Assembly (NCBI GenBank): GCA_016191555.1
Contig: JACPVX010000067.1
Coordinates: 120,674-184,673, forward strand
Origin: Bacteroidota bacterium
GTDB lineage: Bacteria; Bacteroidota; Bacteroidia; Cytophagales; Cyclobacteriaceae
Direction: 5' to 3'
Length of the DNA stretch: 64,000 bases
Below are positions 8,724 through 18,061 of this stretch, in pieces. Made by a program: the position numbers and the translations under genes. Numbering within the stretch: position 1 is the stretch's first letter; each line of letters begins with the position of its first letter. Below the pieces are notes generated by a model. It had not been told where the DNA came from and did no database searches. It saw nothing but the letters and a program-made list of their open reading frames with translations.

Positions 8724-11222
8724 ATGAACTCGGAATTAGATTTTGATTCATCTACGCTCTTTGCCGAGTTGATCATTCCAGTGCCCATTCCGCAGCTATT
8801 CACGTACCGCGTGCCTCAGTTGATGGCTGATCGCATTCGTGCCGGACAGCGTGTGATTGTTCCTTTCGGAAAGAAAAAGATAGTAACCGGAATCGTCCAT
8901 AGCCTGCATCAACAACCGCCCAAGGAATACGAGGCGAAAATGATTTTAGAGCTGTTGGATGAGACGGAAGTGATCTACGGAGCACAATTCAAATTGTACC
9001 AATGGATGGCAGATTACTACATGTGCACCTTGGGCGAAGTAATGATTGCGGCTCTGCCAGCCGGATTAAAACTTTCGAGCGAATCGATGGTGCAAATTGA
9101 TCCACGTTTTGACTTTGAAAATACCACCTTCGATTTCTCGGAAAAGGAAAAACTGCTTTTAGATCGTTTGAAAACTGACACACTTACCTATACCGAGGTA
9201 TCGAGCTTACTGAACGCCAAAAACATTTATTCCATTCTACGTTCGCTGCAAAGCAAGGCAGCAATCATTTTATTTGAACAGGTAAAAGAGAAATACAAAC
9301 CCAAAACCGAAAAGAGAATCCGGCTTAACGAAAACTTCGTATCTAAAAAAAATCTGGAGGCATTATTCGAAAAGCTATCTCAAAATCCAAAACAAGAATC
9401 GATTGTACTCAAGTACTTGCAGGAAGTGCCCGTCTTCTCGCATCCGGAATTAAATACATCCGGTTTCGCAAAAAACAAATTGCTGGGCGATGAACTATCT
9501 GCCTCCTCCCTAAACACGCTCATCAAAAACAAAATACTGGAGGAGTATGATATTGTAGTACCACGCTTTGGCTTTGATGAACCCACAAACGTACATTCCA
9601 TCCTCCTGAGCGAACAGCAAGAGCAAGCGCGTAATCTGATCTTATCTGAATTAGAAACAAAAAGTGCCGCGTTGCTGCACGGAGTTACCGGCAGCGGCAA
9701 AACAGAAATCTACATTGACCTGATTAAGCGCGCGCTTGATGGCGGCAATCAAGTATTGTATTTGCTTCCCGAAATTGCACTAACTACTCAAATCGTTTTC
9801 CGCTTGAAAAAACTTTTTGGAAATGAAATGGGCATCTATCATTCAAAGTTTTCTGACAACGAGCGGGTGGAAGTGTGGAATGGAGTATTGACCGGCAAAC
9901 TGCGGTTTATTGTAGGCGTTCGCTCTTCGGTGTTTCTACCATTTGATAATCTAGGATTGATCATTGTCGATGAGGAGCACGATCCTTCGTACAAACAACA
10001 TGAGCCTGCACCCCGCTATCACGCACGCGATACCGCGCTGATGATGGGACACATTCATGGAGCTAAAGTAGTGCTGGGCAGTGCCACACCTTCTTTAGAA
10101 TCGTATTATCATGCCCACACCAATCGCTACGGCTACATTGAATTGAAGGAACGCTTTGGTGATGCTTTGTTGCCTGACATTATTTTTGCTGATCTCAGTC
10201 AGGAGAAAAAACGCAAATCGATGAAGGGAGAATTCTCTTCGCTCTTACTGAAAGAAATTCAACAATCACTCAGTAATAAGGAACAAGTTATTCTCTTTCA
10301 AAATCGCAGGGGCTACTCGCCCATGATTGAGTGCCAAGATTGCGGCTGGGTTCCGAAATGCATCAACTGTGCCGTGAGTCTTACCTATCATCAATATCGC
10401 CATGCGATGATTTGCCACTATTGCGGATATAGAGAAGATATGCCTGCCAAGTGTCCTTCTTGTTCTTCTCCGCGCATACAAACGCTTGGCTACGGAACCG
10501 AAAAACTGGAAGAAGAATTAAAACTACATTTTGGAGAAGCCCATACACAGCGCATGGACTTGGACACTACTCGCACAAAGTCAGGATATGAAAATATCAT
10601 TCAAGGATTTGAAAGTGGTGACACCGATATACTTGTAGGCACACAAATGGTCACGAAAGGTTTGGACTTCGATAAAGTAAATTTAGTAGGTGTATTCGAT
10701 GCCGATCGGATGATGCACTTCCCTGATTTCCGTTCTTACGAACGAGCCTTTCAATTGATTATGCAAGTGAGTGGCCGCTCTGGGCGAAGAGCGAAGAAGG
10801 GAAAAGTAGTTATTCAGACCTCAAGTCCTACCCATCGGTTATTCACTTTTGTGCGGCACCATGATGTGAAAGGATTTATTGATGAGCAACTGAGAGATCG
10901 GCAAGAACATGGCTATCCTCCATTTACACGGCTGATTGAAGTATTCCTAAAGCACGTTGACAAGAAAATCGTCAATCAGGCTGCCGTTATACTTTCGGAT
11001 CAAATTAAAAAATCCATTCCGATGGTGCGTTTGGTTGGGCCGGGTGAACCGATGATTGGGAAAATCCGCAATGAGTTTCTCATGACCATGTTGCTCAAGA
11101 TTGGTCGCGATCAAGGAAAGCTGGCTGAAATAAAGTCGGTACTGGCGAAGCTCAGTGAGCGATTAATACAAGAAAAAGAATACCGTAACGTAAAGTTGAT
11201 ATTTGATGTTGATCCTGCTTGA
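8724..11222 (+). CDS. priA: Primosomal protein N', replication restart helicase PriA
   Basis: 832 residues, a full-length PriA. Order of domains: N-terminal 3'-DNA-end binding domain (ELIIPVPIPQLFTYRVP, residues 15-31), helicase with Walker A GVTGSGKT (320-327) and DEEH box (416-419), then the zinc-binding region between about 530 and 585 with four C-x2-C pairs (CQDC, CINC, CHYC, CPSC), and helicase motifs V-VI (GTQMVTKGLDF, QVSGRSGR). It reloads the replication helicase at stalled forks. The long 150-residue spacer between the DNA-binding and helicase domains is normal winged-helix territory. A TAACTTTG element at 8695-8702 could be its -7 box, but I find no TTG at the right distance. Confidence 0.95.
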   Translation: MNSELDFDSSTLFAELIIPVPIPQLFTYRVPQLMADRIRAGQRVIVPFGKKKIVTGIVHSLHQQPPKEYEAKMILELLDETEVIYGAQFKLYQWMADYYMCTLGEVMIAALPAGLKLSSESMVQIDPRFDFENTTFDFSEKEKLLLDRLKTDTLTYTEVSSLLNAKNIYSILRSLQSKAAIILFEQVKEKYKPKTEKRIRLNENFVSKKNLEALFEKLSQNPKQESIVLKYLQEVPVFSHPELNTSGFAKNKLLGDELSASSLNTLIKNKILEEYDIVVPRFGFDEPTNVHSILLSEQQEQARNLILSELETKSAALLHGVTGSGKTEIYIDLIKRALDGGNQVLYLLPEIALTTQIVFRLKKLFGNEMGIYHSKFSDNERVEVWNGVLTGKLRFIVGVRSSVFLPFDNLGLIIVDEEHDPSYKQHEPAPRYHARDTALMMGHIHGAKVVLGSATPSLESYYHAHTNRYGYIELKERFGDALLPDIIFADLSQEKKRKSMKGEFSSLLLKEIQQSLSNKEQVILFQNRRGYSPMIECQDCGWVPKCINCAVSLTYHQYRHAMICHYCGYREDMPAKCPSCSSPRIQTLGYGTEKLEEELKLHFGEAHTQRMDLDTTRTKSGYENIIQGFESGDTDILVGTQMVTKGLDFDKVNLVGVFDADRMMHFPDFRSYERAFQLIMQVSGRSGRRAKKGKVVIQTSSPTHRLFTFVRHHDVKGFIDEQLRDRQEHGYPPFTRLIEVFLKHVDKKIVNQAAVILSDQIKKSIPMVRLVGPGEPMIGKIRNEFLMTMLLKIGRDQGKLAEIKSVLAKLSERLIQEKEYRNVKLIFDVDPA

Positions 11223-11296
11223 TTTTCTTACATGACTATGTAAGGGGTGCCGGAAGGCAAGAATGGGATCATTGGCTTTATTAAATTTACCAGATT

Positions 11297-12781
11297 ATGA
11301 TTGATTCGGTGATTACTTACTTCTTACCTCAATTAGCTTTTCCTAGCGAGCGACAGGGGCGCAATGCCCAATTGCTGATTAAATTCTCCATCATATCAAT
11401 TTTGTTTGCGCTGGGTTACATCATTGACACTTATTTCACCCATTTCCTGGTCGCGAGGTATATGATGGTATTTTCTGTCGTCACGTTCAGTACACTTCTA
11501 TTTCTCTTTAAATACCATCTCGTTTCGCTGCGGTTAAGCGTTCACTTGTTTGTTTTTCTTTGTTGGTTTATCATCCTAATCCTCTCCACCTTCTCTGGAG
11601 GGATCGACTCATTTGTGCTTCCCTGGATTACGCTCATCCCGGTAATTGCTCTGATTCTAATCAGCGAGCGTGTGGCATGGCTCTGGGGTGGAATTGGTTT
11701 TTTAACAGTACTCTTTTTCCTTTCCTTCGATCCGAATGCCTTTCTCCCTGCATCGCTCATTGTACGGAATACTCCCATTTTGACTGCTTCGCTCCACATC
11801 GGTCTTCAGTTCATCGTATTAACGCTTACCTACATTTTTGATCAGCAACAAAATAAACTCATCGAAAAAATTGAGGCTCAAAACGCAAAACTAAAATTGA
11901 GTCAGGAAGAAATTGAGGCACAGAATGAAGAGCTTACCCAAAGTCAGGAAGAGCTATCACTAAAACGAAATATAGTAGAGCGTCAGAATCTGGCTTTAAT
12001 CAATGCTGGTAAAATCATCGAGCAAAAAAATCAAGAGCTGGTAAACAAAAACGATGAGCTTGAAATTGAAATTGAAAAAAGAACAAAAGAACTACTCGAG
12101 TATACGCAGCAATTGGAGCAATTTGCGTTTATATCATCTCATAACTTACGTGCTCCCATCGCCCGAATCTTAGGTTTAGGCAACTTACTGGAACTATCAC
12201 ACAATGCTGCTGACGAGGCGCAAATAAAGAAAAACCTGATTGTATCCGCGCAAGAACTTGATCGAGTGGTAAAAGATCTCAATACGATTTTGGAAATCAA
12301 AAAGTCAAATCATCAATTAGTACACTCGATTCAGTTTGAAGATGAATTGAAATTATTACTGGTTGGATTGGAAAAAGAGTTAACCGATTCCAACGCGTTG
12401 CTCACATTCGATTTTAGTGAAGTACCCCACATTAAAACCATCCGCCCGTACCTAGATAGTATTTTAATTAACCTGATCAGCAACGCAATCAAGTATCGCG
12501 ACTATAATCGCAGATTAGAAATAAGAATTCAAACGAAACAAACAGGTGAATTCATTTGCTTGATTGTGTCCGACAATGGAATTGGGTTGAATCTGAATCT
12601 AGTAAAAAAAAAGATATTCACCATTTACAGCCGGTTCCACAGCCATGTTGAAGGAAAAGGTCTTGGCCTTTACTTAGTAAAAGAACAAGCAGAAGCCTTG
12701 GGAGGTAAAGTGGAGGTTGAAAGCATCGAAGGAAAAGGCACAACCTTTAGGGTGTACTTAAAGTCCAAAGAATTATCTTAA
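11297..12781 (+). CDS. Membrane-bound sensor histidine kinase, orphan
   Basis: 494 residues. Six hydrophobic helices (about 27-180) form the membrane input domain with only short loops, so it probably senses within the membrane. A long coiled coil (about 183-272) rich in EIEAQN/EELTQSQ heptads connects to the HisKA domain, whose H-box is SSHNLRAP with the phospho-accepting His282. The ATPase has N-box LINLISNAIKYR, G1 VSDNGIGL and G2 GKGLGLYLVKE. No response regulator is adjacent, so the partner is elsewhere. The 3' end overlaps the convergent surE gene by 9 bases. Confidence 0.9.
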   Translation: MIDSVITYFLPQLAFPSERQGRNAQLLIKFSIISILFALGYIIDTYFTHFLVARYMMVFSVVTFSTLLFLFKYHLVSLRLSVHLFVFLCWFIILILSTFSGGIDSFVLPWITLIPVIALILISERVAWLWGGIGFLTVLFFLSFDPNAFLPASLIVRNTPILTASLHIGLQFIVLTLTYIFDQQQNKLIEKIEAQNAKLKLSQEEIEAQNEELTQSQEELSLKRNIVERQNLALINAGKIIEQKNQELVNKNDELEIEIEKRTKELLEYTQQLEQFAFISSHNLRAPIARILGLGNLLELSHNAADEAQIKKNLIVSAQELDRVVKDLNTILEIKKSNHQLVHSIQFEDELKLLLVGLEKELTDSNALLTFDFSEVPHIKTIRPYLDSILINLISNAIKYRDYNRRLEIRIQTKQTGEFICLIVSDNGIGLNLNLVKKKIFTIYSRFHSHVEGKGLGLYLVKEQAEALGGKVEVESIEGKGTTFRVYLKSKELS

Positions 12782-13552
12782 AATATCCCACTCTTCATTA
12801 AGGACTGCTATTGCTTGATGTGCGGTCAAATCAAACTGACAAGGAACAACAGAAACATAATTGTTAGCGATCGCCCACTCGTCATTATCTTCTGCTTTAT
12901 CAAAGTTGACAAAGTTTCCGGTCATCCAGAAATAACTTCTTCCATACGGATCAAATCGCTGATCAAACTCCTCTACCCACTTGGCATTCGCTTGGCGGCA
13001 AACGCGTATCCCCTTCAACGGTTCATTTCTTTTGGCAGGAATATTCACATTAAGTGCAACGCCCTTCGGCAAACCCTTATCCAATACTTGCTGCACAATT
13101 TTCTTGACTACTTCACCTGTGTGCGAAAAATCTGCTTTATGGCTGTAATCGCAAAGTGAGAAGCCGATAGCGGGCACACCCTCAATTGCGCCTTCAATCG
13201 CGGCAGACATGGTTCCAGAATAGAGAACACTAATCGAGGTGTTACTTCCGTGATTGATTCCGCTCACCACCACATCGGGTTGCCGTTCGTTTTTCAACAC
13301 AAAGTGACGCGCCATTTTAATACAATCAGCTGGTGTGCCACTGCATTCATACGCGCGAACGCCTTCGAAAATAAACGACTCATTCAATCGAAGCGTATCA
13401 CCTACTGTGATCGCATGCCCCATTCCGGATTGCGGTCCGTCCGGTGCCACCACCAACACATCACCTAGTTCTTTCATCACGGTAACTAAATTTAAAATCC
13501 CGCGTGAGGTGATGCCATCGTCATTCGAAACTAAGATCAGTGGTTTTGCCAT
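12773..13552 (-). CDS. surE: 5'/3'-nucleotidase SurE
   Basis: 259 residues, normal SurE length. Metal-binding NDD (SNDDGI, residues 9-14), GPQSGMGHAIT (about 40-50), SGINHGSNTSISVLYSGTMSAAIEG (about 97-121, with the conserved asparagine) and a C-terminal region ending in the typical DLTAH segment. It dephosphorylates nucleoside monophosphates and short polyphosphates in stationary phase. It is the first gene-side neighbour of a secreted protein gene and ribBA on the same strand (7-base gap), so the likely operon is ribBA, secreted protein, surE. Confidence 0.93.
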   Translation of the reverse strand: MAKPLILVSNDDGITSRGILNLVTVMKELGDVLVVAPDGPQSGMGHAITVGDTLRLNESFIFEGVRAYECSGTPADCIKMARHFVLKNERQPDVVVSGINHGSNTSISVLYSGTMSAAIEGAIEGVPAIGFSLCDYSHKADFSHTGEVVKKIVQQVLDKGLPKGVALNVNIPAKRNEPLKGIRVCRQANAKWVEEFDQRFDPYGRSYFWMTGNFVNFDKAEDNDEWAIANNYVSVVPCQFDLTAHQAIAVLNEEWDILR

Positions 13553-13558
13553 GTTTGT

Positions 13559-14167
13559 CTATTTTACAAGGGAGTTATAATATTCAATGATGCGGGCCAA
13601 TTCGTATTTATAATCGAAATCAAGTTTATTATCTTTTGCAAAACCTTTCACTTCTTTTTCACGATCTTCCATCAGGCGCAGCCAATCGGATTTCCGCCCT
13701 TCAAATTCAGAAATAGTGCCATCCGGCTTTAAGAGATAAAATGTATTTACCAATACCAACCGAGTGGTAGTGCCGTAATAGTAATACGGTGAATTAACCG
13801 TGCGATACTCTACTTTCTCGCGGCAAAGCACCGTGATTTTACCTTCACACATCAATTCAAAAAAGATAGGCGTTTTATAGGTGTTATTTGCTGAATAAGG
13901 TAATGAATAAAATTGTCGGTAGCGCTTGGCCCCTGCGTCAAAAATTTCTACAAATAAAGCTTTGCGGGCGGTATAACTTTGAAGTTGGCCTCTGATTTTT
14001 ATTTGAATGATATCGCTTTGCTGATCATACTTTACCAGTCCACGAAGCGTGTCCGAAGTTTCCAATACTAGTTTACCTTCGTGCCACAACTCAAAGGCAA
14101 ACTGCTGTGCAAGTAAAACCTGCGATGAAATAATAAAAACACTTAACAAAAAAATCTTCCGCATCAC
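13559..14167 (-). CDS. Conserved secreted protein of unknown function
   Basis: 202 residues with a clear signal peptide ([21 protein letters not shown], cleavage near residue 21). The rest is predicted as beta-rich then helical, with [24 protein letters not shown] near the start and a charged [20 protein letters not shown] helix near the end. I do not recognise a named family; this style of small periplasmic protein (a 'transition' of wall-to-envelope proteins that begins with a request to change a stored value) is frequent in Bacteroidota. Its start overlaps the ribBA stop by 4 bases, so it is translated from the ribBA transcript, but no role in riboflavin synthesis is implied. Confidence 0.65.
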   Translation of the reverse strand: MMRKIFLLSVFIISSQVLLAQQFAFELWHEGKLVLETSDTLRGLVKYDQQSDIIQIKIRGQLQSYTARKALFVEIFDAGAKRYRQFYSLPYSANNTYKTPIFFELMCEGKITVLCREKVEYRTVNSPYYYYGTTTRLVLVNTFYLLKPDGTISEFEGRKSDWLRLMEDREKEVKGFAKDNKLDFDYKYELARIIEYYNSLVK

Positions 14168-15378
14168 TTCTTTAAAATCATGTGTCCGAGTTTATCTCGT
14201 TTGGTAAGCAAATATTTTTCGTTGTGCTGATTGGGTTTAATCTCGATCGGAATGTTCTCTACAATTTCAAGCCCGTAGCCCATTAATCCAACACGCTTCT
14301 TCGGATTGTTGGTGATTAAACGAATTTTGGAAATGCCAAGATCATGTAAAATCTGAGCACCAATTCCATAATCGCGATTGTCCATATCAAATCCAAGTTG
14401 CAAGTTCGCTTCTACTGTATCTAATCCTTGTTCCTGAAGTTTATAAGCCTTCAACTTGTTGAGTAACCCGATGCCCCTGCCTTCCTGTTTCATGTAAAGC
14501 ACTACGCCCTTCCCTTCCTCCTCCACCATTTTCATGGCGCTGTGAAGTTGCGGTCCACAGTCGCAGCGACAAGAACCAAAAATGTCACCAGTCACGCAAG
14601 AAGAGTGTACGCGTACCATCACAGGTTCATCCTTCTCCCAAGTACCTTTCACCAACGCCATGTGTACTTCTTTGGTATTCACCTGCTCATACGCCACCAA
14701 CTGAAAATCGCCTTGTGAGGTAGGCAACTGCACATCTACCTGGCGCACCACCTGCTTCTCTTTGTTCATTCGGTACGCAATCAGATCTTTAATCGTTACC
14801 AATTTTAACTTAAAACGTTCGGCCACCTTTACCAAATCCGGCAATCGCGCCATGCTTCCATCTTCATTGCAAATTTCCACCAGCACACCGGCTGGTCGGA
14901 ATCCAGCTAATCGGGCAAAGTCAATAGCAGCTTCCGTATGGCCTGATCTTCTCAGCACGCCCTCGCGTTTTGCTTTGAGAGGAAAAATATGTCCAGGTTT
15001 ACCCAACTCTTCCGGTTTTGTTTCAGGATCAACCAATGCTTTGATGGTTTTAAATCGATCATGAGCCGAAATGCCTGTAGTACACCCGTGGCCTATTAAA
15101 TCTACCGATACAGTAAACGGAGTTTCGAAGGCTGCCGTATTTTTTCCTACCATTAATTCAAGCCCCAATTCCTCACAGCGATCTTCAATGATGGGGGCAC
15201 AAATTAATCCACGGCCGTGGGTAGCCATGAAATTGACAATCTCGGGCGTAATCGTTTCGGCCGCACAAATAAAATCACCTTCGTTTTCCCGATCTTCATC
15301 GTCTACGACTATAATCACTTTGCCATTTTTGATTTCTTCGATGGCCTCCTCGATTGTGTCTATTTTCAGTTTATCCAT
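14164..15378 (-). CDS. ribBA: Bifunctional DHBP synthase / GTP cyclohydrolase II
   Basis: 404 residues with both riboflavin-entry enzymes. N-terminal 3,4-dihydroxy-2-butanone 4-phosphate synthase (about 1-205): [11 protein letters not shown] acidic loop, [11 protein letters not shown], and [15 protein letters not shown]-terminal GTP cyclohydrolase II (about 206-404): zinc ligands in [17 protein letters not shown] (C-x10-C-x-C), [32 protein letters not shown] and the ITNNPKK end motif. It makes both substrates that feed lumazine synthase. All key residues appear intact. No FMN riboswitch is recognisable in the 92 bases upstream. Confidence 0.95.
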   Translation of the reverse strand: MDKLKIDTIEEAIEEIKNGKVIIVVDDEDRENEGDFICAAETITPEIVNFMATHGRGLICAPIIEDRCEELGLELMVGKNTAAFETPFTVSVDLIGHGCTTGISAHDRFKTIKALVDPETKPEELGKPGHIFPLKAKREGVLRRSGHTEAAIDFARLAGFRPAGVLVEICNEDGSMARLPDLVKVAERFKLKLVTIKDLIAYRMNKEKQVVRQVDVQLPTSQGDFQLVAYEQVNTKEVHMALVKGTWEKDEPVMVRVHSSCVTGDIFGSCRCDCGPQLHSAMKMVEEEGKGVVLYMKQEGRGIGLLNKLKAYKLQEQGLDTVEANLQLGFDMDNRDYGIGAQILHDLGISKIRLITNNPKKRVGLMGYGLEIVENIPIEIKPNQHNEKYLLTKRDKLGHMILKK

Positions 15379-15470
15379 TTTATCTCAGTAATTTTCTTTT
15401 CTCTTTAACAATTATACATCCTGACTGGTTCAGGATTAGGTTTTCATATATATATCAAATCTTGAAGGAA

Positions 15471-17396
15471 TCACTTCGCCACCACTATTCCCAACAATCC
15501 TGCCAGCTCCGATTCTGCTTTTTTCAAACCGGTTTGCATGTCTAAGGCTTTGTCTAATTCATCCCAGTTGCCCCCGGCTTCGGCTTGCTTCACAAGCGCC
15601 AGATTTTCATCCATCATTTTTTGCACTACTCTAAATTTCAGTCGCAGCACATTGGTCAAAGCCAAATCGTTTAAAACGTCTTGCTCTTTTGAAAAATAAA
15701 TATGAAACTTCTCGCTCCAATGTTGGCTGGTAGCATAGCGAGGCGTAATCAATTCGGTTACCATCCGTTTTACCTCTTCACTACCATTCCTCAAAAAGAA
15801 TTGGTTGTCGATCGTTTGACCTTTTGCCAACCCCGTTTTAAAGGCTTCATATATTTCTTTAAAAACAGGATGCGTAAATTCCACGTCCTCCAATTCATGC
15901 AATAAGAAATCCGCAAGATTTTGTTCTTCTAGTTTCTGGTCTGAATAGTTCAAGAGCAAGCGGATGGTCTCGCGCTCCTGATAAAAAACCATCCCTTGCG
16001 CATCAACTTTGGTAGGTGATACGTCAATGTCCTCTATCGGTAGGGGCGCTTCTTGTTGCTCGCGAATTGCTTCTTTCTCATTCTTGCGCCTCTCTCCTAT
16101 CAGCACTTTGTTCAACTCGGCCAATAAAACAGATTCAGTAATATTGAGCAGATGGCTCGTCTCCTGAATATAAACCGATCGCTTGATCGGATCAGGTATC
16201 AGCGCAATGCTGGTAACTACCTCTTTGATGGACTCTGCTTTTCGAATCGGATCGCCCGCAGCTTCTTTGGCGAACAAACTTGTTTTGAAGGACACAAAAT
16301 CTTGTGTGTGCTCCTTCAAAAACTGATGAAAGGCCGTGGTGCCCACTTTGCGTGAATAGCTATCCGGATCTTCACCATCCGGAAACAACACCACGCGTAC
16401 GTTGAGTCCACCTTTCAAAATCATGTCAATGCCGCGCAACGCTGCCTTGATACCAGCTGAGTCGCCATCGAATAAAACAGTGACGTTTTCTGTAAAGCGA
16501 TGGATGAGTTTGATTTGATTTTCAGTGAGTGCAGTGCCCGAAGAAGCCACCACATTTTCCACATCTGCCTGATGCATGGATATCACATCGGTGTATCCCT
16601 CCACCAGATAACAAACATCGTGTTGGCGAATAGAATTTTTAGCCTGATACAAACCATAAAGCACATCGCTCTTGTGATAAATATCCGTTTCCGGTGAGTT
16701 GATGTACTTGGGCTGATTCTTGTCTTTGCCCAACATGCGTGCCCCAAAGGCAATTACCTTTCCGGAAATATTGTGAACCGGAAAAATCACCCGTCCACGA
16801 AAGCGATCGTATGAACTGCCGTCTTCGCGTTTTACTACGAGGCCCGTTTTTTCTAATAAGTCTTTGTTGTACCCTTTGGCAATAGCCTCGCGACTGAAAT
16901 TTTCCCAGCCTTCTAGTGCAAAGCCCAATTCAAATTTTTCAATCGTGCGGTCATTGAAGCCACGTTCGCGGAAATAACTCAACCCGATGCTTCTGCCATC
17001 TTCGTGCGTGATAAGAATATTTTTGTAATAATCTTTGGCGAAGTTCATCAGAATGTAAAGCCCCTCGCGCTCCGATTGCTCGGCCGCGCCTTCGTCTGTC
17101 AGGCGATCTTCTTTGATTTCAACACCGTACTTTTTGGCCAGGTAGCGGATAGCTTCGGCATAGCTCAACTTTTCGTGTTCCATCACGAAAGTGAACGCAT
17201 CGCCTCCCTTGCCACTGCTGAAGTCTTTAAATATGCCCTTGGCGGGAACGACAAAGAACGAGGGCGTTTTTTCGTTGGCAAAAGGGCTGAGCGCCTTGTA
17301 GTTCTGCCCCGATTTTTTGAGCGTCACAAAATCGCTGATCACATCAATGATGTCGACCCTGTTTTTGACTTCTTCTATGGTTTCGCGGCTGATCAA
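15471..17396 (-). CDS. dnaG: DNA primase DnaG, without the N-terminal zinc ligands
   Basis: 641 residues. The N-terminal domain aligns with the CHC2 zinc ribbon (KSGQNYKALSPFANEKTPSF), but the ligands are replaced: Ser37 and Ala40 stand where Cys and His are usual, Asp58 and Ser61 where two Cys are usual (FKDFSSGKGG). The catalytic core follows with the RNA polymerase basic region (RFRGRVIFPVHN) and the Toprim motif YLVEGYTDV plus DGDSAG. The C-terminal region from about 440 should contact DnaB. I recall similar zinc-less DnaG in other Bacteroidota, so loss appears lineage-typical and not a defect. It makes primers for lagging-strand synthesis. Confidence 0.93.
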   Translation of the reverse strand: MISRETIEEVKNRVDIIDVISDFVTLKKSGQNYKALSPFANEKTPSFFVVPAKGIFKDFSSGKGGDAFTFVMEHEKLSYAEAIRYLAKKYGVEIKEDRLTDEGAAEQSEREGLYILMNFAKDYYKNILITHEDGRSIGLSYFRERGFNDRTIEKFELGFALEGWENFSREAIAKGYNKDLLEKTGLVVKREDGSSYDRFRGRVIFPVHNISGKVIAFGARMLGKDKNQPKYINSPETDIYHKSDVLYGLYQAKNSIRQHDVCYLVEGYTDVISMHQADVENVVASSGTALTENQIKLIHRFTENVTVLFDGDSAGIKAALRGIDMILKGGLNVRVVLFPDGEDPDSYSRKVGTTAFHQFLKEHTQDFVSFKTSLFAKEAAGDPIRKAESIKEVVTSIALIPDPIKRSVYIQETSHLLNITESVLLAELNKVLIGERRKNEKEAIREQQEAPLPIEDIDVSPTKVDAQGMVFYQERETIRLLLNYSDQKLEEQNLADFLLHELEDVEFTHPVFKEIYEAFKTGLAKGQTIDNQFFLRNGSEEVKRMVTELITPRYATSQHWSEKFHIYFSKEQDVLNDLALTNVLRLKFRVVQKMMDENLALVKQAEAGGNWDELDKALDMQTGLKKAESELAGLLGIVVAK

Positions 17397-17501
17397 AATC
17401 GGAGGAAAATAGACGGCAAAGATAGGTTTTTGGGCTCGGTAAAATAATTCGATAATTGATTTTATCTTTGAGAGTTAAAACGGAGGTATCTCTCCATATT
17501 T

Positions 17502-17735
17502 ATGAGTATTCATTCTACCAAAATCGATATCATTCAATGGCTTACGCAACTGAATGACAAAGAGATTCTAGCAAAAATTCAGGCTATTAAACAGGAAGAC
17601 GACAATCTATTATCAGCCTCCCAAAAAGCCGAATTGAATCGCAGAATAGCAAAATATGAAAAGGGCGAAATGAAGTTCAAGTCGTGGAATGAAGTAAAAA
17701 GAAACATTCGGAAAAAAGTGAAGAATGCTGCCTGA
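17502..17735 (+). CDS. Antitoxin of a ParE-type toxin-antitoxin pair
   Basis: 77 residues, charged and helical (MSIHSTKIDIIQWLTQLND, then SASQKAELNRRIAKYEKGEMKFKSW). The pattern 'L-S-x-x-x-E-L-x-R-R-x-x-x-Y-x-x-G' and a final W are typical of the small addiction-module antitoxins that precede ParE/RelE toxins. The N-terminal part probably folds as a helical domain and the C-terminal tail wraps the toxin. It overlaps the toxin gene by 11 bases. A TATCTTTG at 17463-17470 is a possible -7 promoter element. The pair would be autorepressed by family analogy. Confidence 0.8.
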   Translation: MSIHSTKIDIIQWLTQLNDKEILAKIQAIKQEDDNLLSASQKAELNRRIAKYEKGEMKFKSWNEVKRNIRKKVKNAA

Positions 17736-18033
17736 AATTAGCTTATCGGATGAAGCCGAGAAAGATATTGAGGAAGCCTACATTTGGTACGAAAATCAAA
17801 AAACTGGACTTGGGGAAGATTTGATAACTGAACTTGAAAAGTCTTTCAAAAAAATACAACAAAACCCTACGGCTTATCGGATTCGATACAAAAAGAAAGT
17901 AAGAGGTTTTCTAACTCCGGTGTTTCCTTATCTCATCCTTTACTTTGTTGATGAAAACATTAAGATTGTTTCCGTCTTTCACACACATCGCGAACCCAAA
18001 ATCCTGAAAAAGCGAGTCAAAAAACTGAACTAA
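17725..18033 (+). CDS. RelE/ParE-family toxin
   Basis: 102 residues. The start LSDEAEKDIEEAYIWYENQKTGLGEDLITELEKSFKKIQQNPTAY is the classic ParE pattern of two helices, followed by four strands (RIRYKKKVRGFL, FPYLILYFVD, IKIVSVFHTHREP). ParE toxins poison gyrase and RelE toxins cut ribosome-bound mRNA; the 'HTHREP' end fits the ParE branch, but the target cannot be decided from sequence. It sits between dnaG and mrp on the opposite strand to dnaG. Overlap with its antitoxin suggests coupled translation. Confidence 0.85.
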   Translation: MLPEISLSDEAEKDIEEAYIWYENQKTGLGEDLITELEKSFKKIQQNPTAYRIRYKKKVRGFLTPVFPYLILYFVDENIKIVSVFHTHREPKILKKRVKKLN

Positions 18034-18061
18034 ATTTGCCTAAACTGGTTCTTACTGAGAT

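Noticed and set aside
15418..15436. Small hairpin ATCCTGA/TCAGGAT between dnaG and ribBA
   Set aside because: Seven-base stem without a T-run in the direction of transcription, so no role can be supported.
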